The notes under the pieces: generated by a model
The model's database searches: none
Told to the model about the DNA's origin: nothing
The model's input: only the letters and a program-made list of their open reading frames with translations
Made by a program: the position numbers and the translations under genes
Part shown: in pieces, positions 47,230-51,777 of the stretch
Layout: every line of letters starts with the position of its first letter
Numbering within the stretch: position 1 is the stretch's first letter
Assembly (NCBI GenBank): GCA_002336105.1
Contig: DDEQ01000050.1
Location: forward strand, 1 to 51,777
Direction of reading: 5' to 3'
DNA length: 51,777 nucleotides
DNA from: Chthonomonas sp. UBA1950
Lineage (GTDB): Bacteria; Armatimonadota; Fimbriimonadia; Fimbriimonadales; Fimbriimonadaceae

Positions 47230-50200
47230 GGTTCACTTTCACCGTCTTGATCTCGAAACCTCGAAGTGGCATATTGATCGTGCCACTGGTGAGTGGAGCG
47301 AGACCGAGTTTGTCTTCGATGAGGTTCACCCACTCTGCGCTGGTGACCGGGAAGTTGAACTGAATTGACCCTTTGCTTGGAGCACCGGTTGATTGATAGG
47401 CGCGGAGGATCAAGTTATCGCCCTTTTCTTCGCCTCGTTTGAGGACGGTGGGGATCACAGTCGGGTCGCTGATTGATACCGCTGACCAAACGAGCGGGTT
47501 CGTTCCTCGAGCATCGAACGGAACGACTGCTTGGATCATCGGCTGCTGGAACTCGAAGCCCTTTCGGACGACATCGCCTGCTTTCCAATCACCGTCATGA
47601 GGATAGATAGCGTAGTGGCAGACGTGCTTGCCAGGGTTCGGGTTTGGATCTGGGTCTTTGCTAGACCGAATGATCGTCAGTCGGTAAGTTGAGTCTTTGG
47701 CCGACATCCCGTACTTACAATCGTTGATAACAGCCAATCCGGACACACCATCCGAAAGATCGGCCCAGTTCTGGCCCGGCCACTCTCTTCCATCGGTCTC
47801 TCGGTCGATCGCTCCAAATGGGACCTCGAAAGTTGCCTTTGGACTCGTCAGGTTCGAATCAAACGCTACTCTCAACATCGGAGTGGAGACGTACGTGTCG
47901 TTCACGACTTCCCAATCGATGTCTAGGTCAACATCTATCTGAGAAGCGCCTGGTGCGAGTCGGTAGGTTTGGACAATCGGAGTAGCTTTCGAAAGCTTGT
48001 TGTGCGCGGGGATTGTGTAGTAAGCGCGAATCTCTTCGCCTGGCTTGACAACCTCCACTCGATCTGCTTTGAGGTTGTCCACTTTGTCGATTCCGCCGAG
48101 AACCCATGCGCTCATGCCGCCTTGATGCTCCCAGTGGATTTCCAGTCTGCTTGTGCTTCCGTTTGGCTTGACCATTTCTTTACCGTCTGAAGTCTTTGCA
48201 AGATGGTCGATGGCGCCCGTTGATGGGTTCACCTTTGCCTTGAGTAAGGTGTTCTCAAGGGCGTATTCACTGCTTGGTTTCGCAGCTCTCCAGAGCTCGT
48301 GCTCACCCTTTGGCGTATCAATGTGGAACACCTTGTAACCGAAAGCCGGGACTTCACTAGCGTAGAACTCACCCTTCTTGCTGACGGGGTCCAAAAGTCG
48401 AACGGCGCCATTTCCACCGCCAGGGCTAGTTGCTACGAGATCGTTTGCATTGAAACCTGGTGCCCATCCGCTGGTCAGAAGATAAGTCTTGACCCATCCG
48501 CTACGAGTCCAACCGGTTGGGTTGAACACCATCACCGAGATGCCGCCTTTTTCCGGCGTCACTCGCAACGTCATCGTTTCCATGGCGCGACGGGTGATGT
48601 CCTTGTTGTCGAACATGATTCGGTTGTACATCTCAGCCGACTTTTCACTCGGCGGGTGAACGAACGAACCTGGGAGGGTGTCGTGGTGATGGTTAAAGCA
48701 GATCTCTTCCCAGTTTCTTCGGAAAGACTCCTTCGGATATTTGAAGCCGAAAAGCGAAGCTACCGATGCGACTGACTCCGCCGAAGTCGTCGAGTACTCG
48801 GCATATCGGTTGAGCTGTTTGACTTCGCTATGCGTTGTGTAGCAACCATCGAAGACAGGGTTCAGATCGTCGGCTACTGTCGGAACCTTCTTCAAGTCGT
48901 AGGATTCTAGCTTCTTGAAGAACTCGGTTGCGGTTGAGAATTTCACTTTTGGCTTCGAAGGATCGGTCATCCAACTTAGAGCTGTTTGGATGTATTCCCT
49001 GGTTGGGCCGCCGCCGTGGTTGCCAACGCCGTAAACCCAAAGCATATCTTTGCTTCCGATCTTCTTTTCGAAGTCGAGCATTTCGTCGAACTGGTGGTAA
49101 GTCAGATCGCTGTTGTACCAACTGCCGCTTGCGGGTTCGTCAAACGCGAGTACCTTGGTGCCATCAAGAGCCTGCCACCAGAAGAGTGGCTTATCTTTTC
49201 CTCCACGGCAGAAGTAGTAGTAGTCCAAGCCACTAAGCTTGAGGATCTGCGGCATCTGAATGGTATGACCGAATGTATCCGGCTCCCAACCAACTAGTGC
49301 GGTTTTGCCAAATCTCTCTCGGAAGTATCGTTGTCCATAAAGAAACTGCCTAGCGTGACTCTCGGCGGAGATCATGTTCTCGTCGCCTTCGCAGACGCGT
49401 CCGCCAACGATTTCCCACTGGTTCTTCGCGATCTTCTGCTTCATCTTTGCGAAGATGTCTGGGTATTCGTCTTCAACGGCTTTGTAGAGGCAAGAGGAAC
49501 TCTGACTAAAGGTGAAGCCAGGGAATTCATCCATGAACTTGACTGCCTGATTGAAAGTGTCGCGGGTAGCGACGATGCCTTCTTGCCACTCCCAAAGCCA
49601 TTGCAGGTCGATATGTGCATGACCGACCAGGTGCCCTGAGTACTTCTGCATCGCCGGATGCGTGTGGCTTAAGGCGTGGCGAGCGGCATGTAGTGCGGCT
49701 TGCACTGCTTCTGGACCGCCCTCTTCGCTTTCCACCTTCTCGATGATTGCAGTGGCGTCTTTGACATGGGCTTGAAGGGTTGGATCAGGATTGTTGGCAA
49801 GAAACTTCTTGACCAAAGCAATATCCTGTTTAGCTTCGTCTAGTGTCCGGTACTTCTCGGCACGCGCGACTACTTTCAGGATGATGGGATCGTAGTTCTC
49901 ACCGTCTTTCACATCGGCCAGGTCGATCACTGCGCAAGAGGGCTTTTCCGAGTAGCCGCTCACTCTGTTAGTTCCAATCGAGCTTACTTTGCCGTTGTGA
50001 AACACCCATGTCTTGGTTCCATCAGCGTGTTCGATGGCGATGTCAGCGATGAATTGGGCATATCGACCATCGGCATCACCTTCTGCTTGAATCTGCCATG
50101 TCTCTGTGGTCCGTCCCTTTGCTCGGTCCAAGTTGAAACGTCTTGTGTACCACTTTCCTCTGGCTGCATCGAGGACTCCATCTCCGTGTCCATCGACCCC

Positions 50201-50506
50201 GTTTTGGTCAGCAATATGTAGGTCACGAAATGGCGTTCCACCATCAGTAAAGCTGATGTCGATGCCACCTTTGGGAGCTGGCGATTTGGGATCAAGAAGG
50301 ATGCGGTAGGTCAGAACATCTCCCGCCGATATCTTGATCTTCTGATCTGCAAAGTCGTAGTAGTTAAACCAGTTCCCATTGCCTTTCGCAAGGTTTGTGG
50401 TGACAAAAGCGATGCACGTATCCTTTTCTTGAAAAGGATGTCCACCAGCCATGAGAATAAGCGGCAGCAACGCTGCTGAAAAGCACGCAGTACGGAACCT
50501 GGCCAT
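47213..50506 (-). CDS. Secreted GH38 alpha-mannosidase
   Basis: 1097 aa. A signal peptide (FRTACFSAALLPLILMAGG) precedes an extra N-terminal beta domain. The GH38 catalytic part has the zinc-binding GHAHIDLQWLWEW, FTFSQSSSCLYKAVEDEYPD, WEIVGGRVCEGDENMISAES and the nucleophile Asp in GWEPDTFGHTIQMPQIL. Middle and C-terminal beta domains follow. It cleaves alpha-mannose residues from glycans, probably in the periplasm. ATG 50506 is chosen for the signal peptide; the frame is open to a GTG at 50542, overlapping the tag promoter region. It is divergent from tag with 38 bp between starts. Confidence 0.93.
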   Translation of the reverse strand: MARFRTACFSAALLPLILMAGGHPFQEKDTCIAFVTTNLAKGNGNWFNYYDFADQKIKISAGDVLTYRILLDPKSPAPKGGIDISFTDGGTPFRDLHIADQNGVDGHGDGVLDAARGKWYTRRFNLDRAKGRTTETWQIQAEGDADGRYAQFIADIAIEHADGTKTWVFHNGKVSSIGTNRVSGYSEKPSCAVIDLADVKDGENYDPIILKVVARAEKYRTLDEAKQDIALVKKFLANNPDPTLQAHVKDATAIIEKVESEEGGPEAVQAALHAARHALSHTHPAMQKYSGHLVGHAHIDLQWLWEWQEGIVATRDTFNQAVKFMDEFPGFTFSQSSSCLYKAVEDEYPDIFAKMKQKIAKNQWEIVGGRVCEGDENMISAESHARQFLYGQRYFRERFGKTALVGWEPDTFGHTIQMPQILKLSGLDYYYFCRGGKDKPLFWWQALDGTKVLAFDEPASGSWYNSDLTYHQFDEMLDFEKKIGSKDMLWVYGVGNHGGGPTREYIQTALSWMTDPSKPKVKFSTATEFFKKLESYDLKKVPTVADDLNPVFDGCYTTHSEVKQLNRYAEYSTTSAESVASVASLFGFKYPKESFRRNWEEICFNHHHDTLPGSFVHPPSEKSAEMYNRIMFDNKDITRRAMETMTLRVTPEKGGISVMVFNPTGWTRSGWVKTYLLTSGWAPGFNANDLVATSPGGGNGAVRLLDPVSKKGEFYASEVPAFGYKVFHIDTPKGEHELWRAAKPSSEYALENTLLKAKVNPSTGAIDHLAKTSDGKEMVKPNGSTSRLEIHWEHQGGMSAWVLGGIDKVDNLKADRVEVVKPGEEIRAYYTIPAHNKLSKATPIVQTYRLAPGASQIDVDLDIDWEVVNDTYVSTPMLRVAFDSNLTSPKATFEVPFGAIDRETDGREWPGQNWADLSDGVSGLAVINDCKYGMSAKDSTYRLTIIRSSKDPDPNPNPGKHVCHYAIYPHDGDWKAGDVVRKGFEFQQPMIQAVVPFDARGTNPLVWSAVSISDPTVIPTVLKRGEEKGDNLILRAYQSTGAPSKGSIQFNFPVTSAEWVNLIEDKLGLAPLTSGTINMPLRGFEIKTVKVNLANKR

Positions 50507-50544
50507 GCTCCCTACTATGCCAGAAAAAGACGCACAATACACCT

Positions 50545-51123
50545 ATGAGCGACAAGGTTCGATGTGGATGGTGCGGTACCGGTCTTTATGAAACATATCA
50601 TGACGAAGAATGGGGTGTTCCAAGTCACGACGATCGGCACCTATACGAGATGCTCGTTCTTGAAGGAGCGCAGAGCGGGCTAAGTTGGATCACCATTCTG
50701 AAGAAGCGGGAAGGCTATCGGAGAGCATTTGCCAACTTTGAGGCATCTGTTGTTGCTGAGTTTGGACATGAGAAAATCGAGGCCCTTCTCCAAGACCCGA
50801 GCATCGTTAGGAACAGGCTGAAAGTAGAGAGTGCGATTATCAATGCCCGGGCAGTCCTGAAGGTGTCGGATGAGTTTGGGAGCTTAGCGAACTATCTTTG
50901 GTCTTTTGTGGATGGCAAGCCGATCCAAAACAACTTTATATCCCTGAGCGAGATCCCAGCTAAGACCGAGCTGTCCATCAAGATGAGCAAAGATATGCTC
51001 AAGCGTGGTTTCCGCTTTGTTGGGCCAACCGTTTGCTACGCCTTTATGCAAGCCGTCGGCATGGTCAACGACCATACTACCGACTGTTTTCGCCATGCCG
51101 AGGTAGCTGGACTCGGCAGGTAA
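50545..51123 (+). CDS. tag: DNA-3-methyladenine glycosylase I
   Basis: 192 aa, the usual length. It has the Tag start CGWCGTGLYETYHDEEWGVP, LYEMLVLEGAQSGLSWITIL (with the Glu used for base recognition), NRLKVESAIINARAVL and the zinc-binding C-terminal His pair in VNDHTTDCFRH, with Cys5-type ligands at the N-terminus. It removes 3-methyladenine from alkylated DNA as part of base-excision repair. The ATG has no strong ribosome site. Confidence 0.96.
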   Translation: MSDKVRCGWCGTGLYETYHDEEWGVPSHDDRHLYEMLVLEGAQSGLSWITILKKREGYRRAFANFEASVVAEFGHEKIEALLQDPSIVRNRLKVESAIINARAVLKVSDEFGSLANYLWSFVDGKPIQNNFISLSEIPAKTELSIKMSKDMLKRGFRFVGPTVCYAFMQAVGMVNDHTTDCFRHAEVAGLGR

Positions 51124-51163
51124 GCTCAAGGCTTCCAGGCTCTGCACTTGGAAATGTACGCCT

Positions 51164-51777
51164 ATGAATACTTTCAAAGTTAAAGACATCGAAGTTGGTG
51201 GTTCCGCGTTAACTTTAATCGCTGGACCATGTTTGGCTGAATCAAAAGGCGTATGCGAAGAGGTTGCAGGCAAAGTTCAAGAGCTTGCAAAAGAGTTCGG
51301 TTTTCAATACATCTTTAAGGCGTCATTTGATAAAGCAAATCGCACTTCCGTCAATACGATTCGTGGTGATGGAATGGAGGCTGGTCTAGAACTGATTCAT
51401 TCTGTGGGGCAAGCTTTTGGCGTCCCGACGACGACAGATATTCACCTTCCCGATCAAGCGAGCAAAGTTTCCGAGTTGATTGATTTGTTGCAGATCCCTG
51501 CTTTTCTTTGCCGGCAGACAGACTTGCTTGAAGCAGCCGCTAAAACTGGCAAGCCGGTAAACGTCAAGAAGGGGCAATTCTTGGCTCCGAGCGATACTAA
51601 GAACATTGTCGAGAAGATGGCGAAGTTCGGCTCGGTTGGCACCATGTTATGCGAACGCGGGACGACGTTTGGCTACAACACACTCATCGTCGATATGCCG
51701 GGTCTTGAGATTATGCGGTCTTACGGTGTGCCGGTTTGCTTCGATGCCACGCATTCCGCGCAACGGCCAGGAGGAGC
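51164..51777 (+). CDS. kdsA: 3-deoxy-8-phosphooctulonate synthase (5' part, cut by window end)
   Basis: 204 codons are visible, beginning MNTFKVKDIEVGGSALTLIA and continuing with GPCLAESKGVCEEVA, FKASFDKANRTS, GVPTTTDIHLPDQA, IPAFLCRQTDLLEAAAKTGK and VCFDATHSAQRPGG, the conserved core of KdsA. It condenses phosphoenolpyruvate with arabinose 5-phosphate to Kdo 8-phosphate, a precursor of LPS inner core. The cysteine in GPCLAES and the later acidic residues suggest either metal class; the missing 3' end prevents a decision. It starts 40 bp after tag and implies an LPS-type outer membrane. Confidence 0.95.
   Translation, partial: MNTFKVKDIEVGGSALTLIAGPCLAESKGVCEEVAGKVQELAKEFGFQYIFKASFDKANRTSVNTIRGDGMEAGLELIHSVGQAFGVPTTTDIHLPDQASKVSELIDLLQIPAFLCRQTDLLEAAAKTGKPVNVKKGQFLAPSDTKNIVEKMAKFGSVGTMLCERGTTFGYNTLIVDMPGLEIMRSYGVPVCFDATHSAQRPGG

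Overview
The window looks like chromosome of a Gram-negative-type bacterium of the Armatimonadota, probably Fimbriimonadia-like. The support is a type IV pseudopilin-like protein with the FPVFAQAKAAAK continuation after its prepilin helix (typical of that group), a kdsA gene (Kdo, hence an LPS-type envelope), a TolC-family outer-membrane protein, and many large secreted glycoside hydrolases. The lineage call is inference from protein style; no rRNA gene is present.

Region 1 (1-3900) is the end of an exopolysaccharide/O-antigen locus: a Wzy/O-antigen-ligase-like membrane protein, a GT4-type glycosyltransferase and a secreted parallel beta-helix protein on the other strand.

Region 2 (4169-21995) is an integrative genomic island of about 17.7 kb inserted in a tRNA-Asn(GTT) gene. 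The tRNA is intact at the left. A 52-bp copy of its 3' half, starting at the anticodon loop, lies at the right, next to a tyrosine integrase. Repeats of the type TGGGAAGAGTT lie just inside both ends and look like integrase arm sites. An excisionase-like microprotein (56 aa), a C1-type repressor with twin operator palindromes, and two zinc-ribbon membrane proteins form the left control module. The cargo is one tightly overlapping operon (7328-18266): Phd-type antitoxin, HsdM, HsdS, a HEPN-like protein, an unknown 305-aa protein, a PIN (VapC-like) nuclease, a DUF3800 protein, HsdR and an Mrr-like endonuclease. This is a type I restriction system with RNase/toxin-like modules between hsdS and hsdR, the strongest candidate here for an undescribed composite defence system. 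On the opposite strand the integrase heads a four-gene operon that ends in a SpoT-like HD hydrolase.

Region 3 (22216-29095) is host chromosome: an APH-fold kinase, an esterase, an aldose-epimerase-like protein, an AraC regulator and a DUF5107-TPR protein, probably a carbohydrate-responsive cluster.

Region 4 (29092-40683) is a carbohydrate-utilisation locus read on the minus strand: GH36 alpha-galactosidase, LacI regulator, pseudopilin-like protein, 58-aa lipoprotein, GH95 fucosidase, a second clan GH-D glycosidase, and an ABC sugar importer (permease, binding protein, permease) without its own ATPase. The genes abut or overlap. LacI appears to be leaderless, with a perfect palindromic operator at its own transcription start.

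Region 5 (40803-51777) holds housekeeping and envelope genes: acpS, an ABC ATPase with a TolC-like protein, purA, a propeller-M23 peptidase, an NTF2-like protein, a GH38 alpha-mannosidase, tag and the 5' part of kdsA. Several host genes carry TANNNT exactly 6 nt before the start codon, which suggests leaderless transcription; the island genes mostly have strong Shine-Dalgarno sequences.
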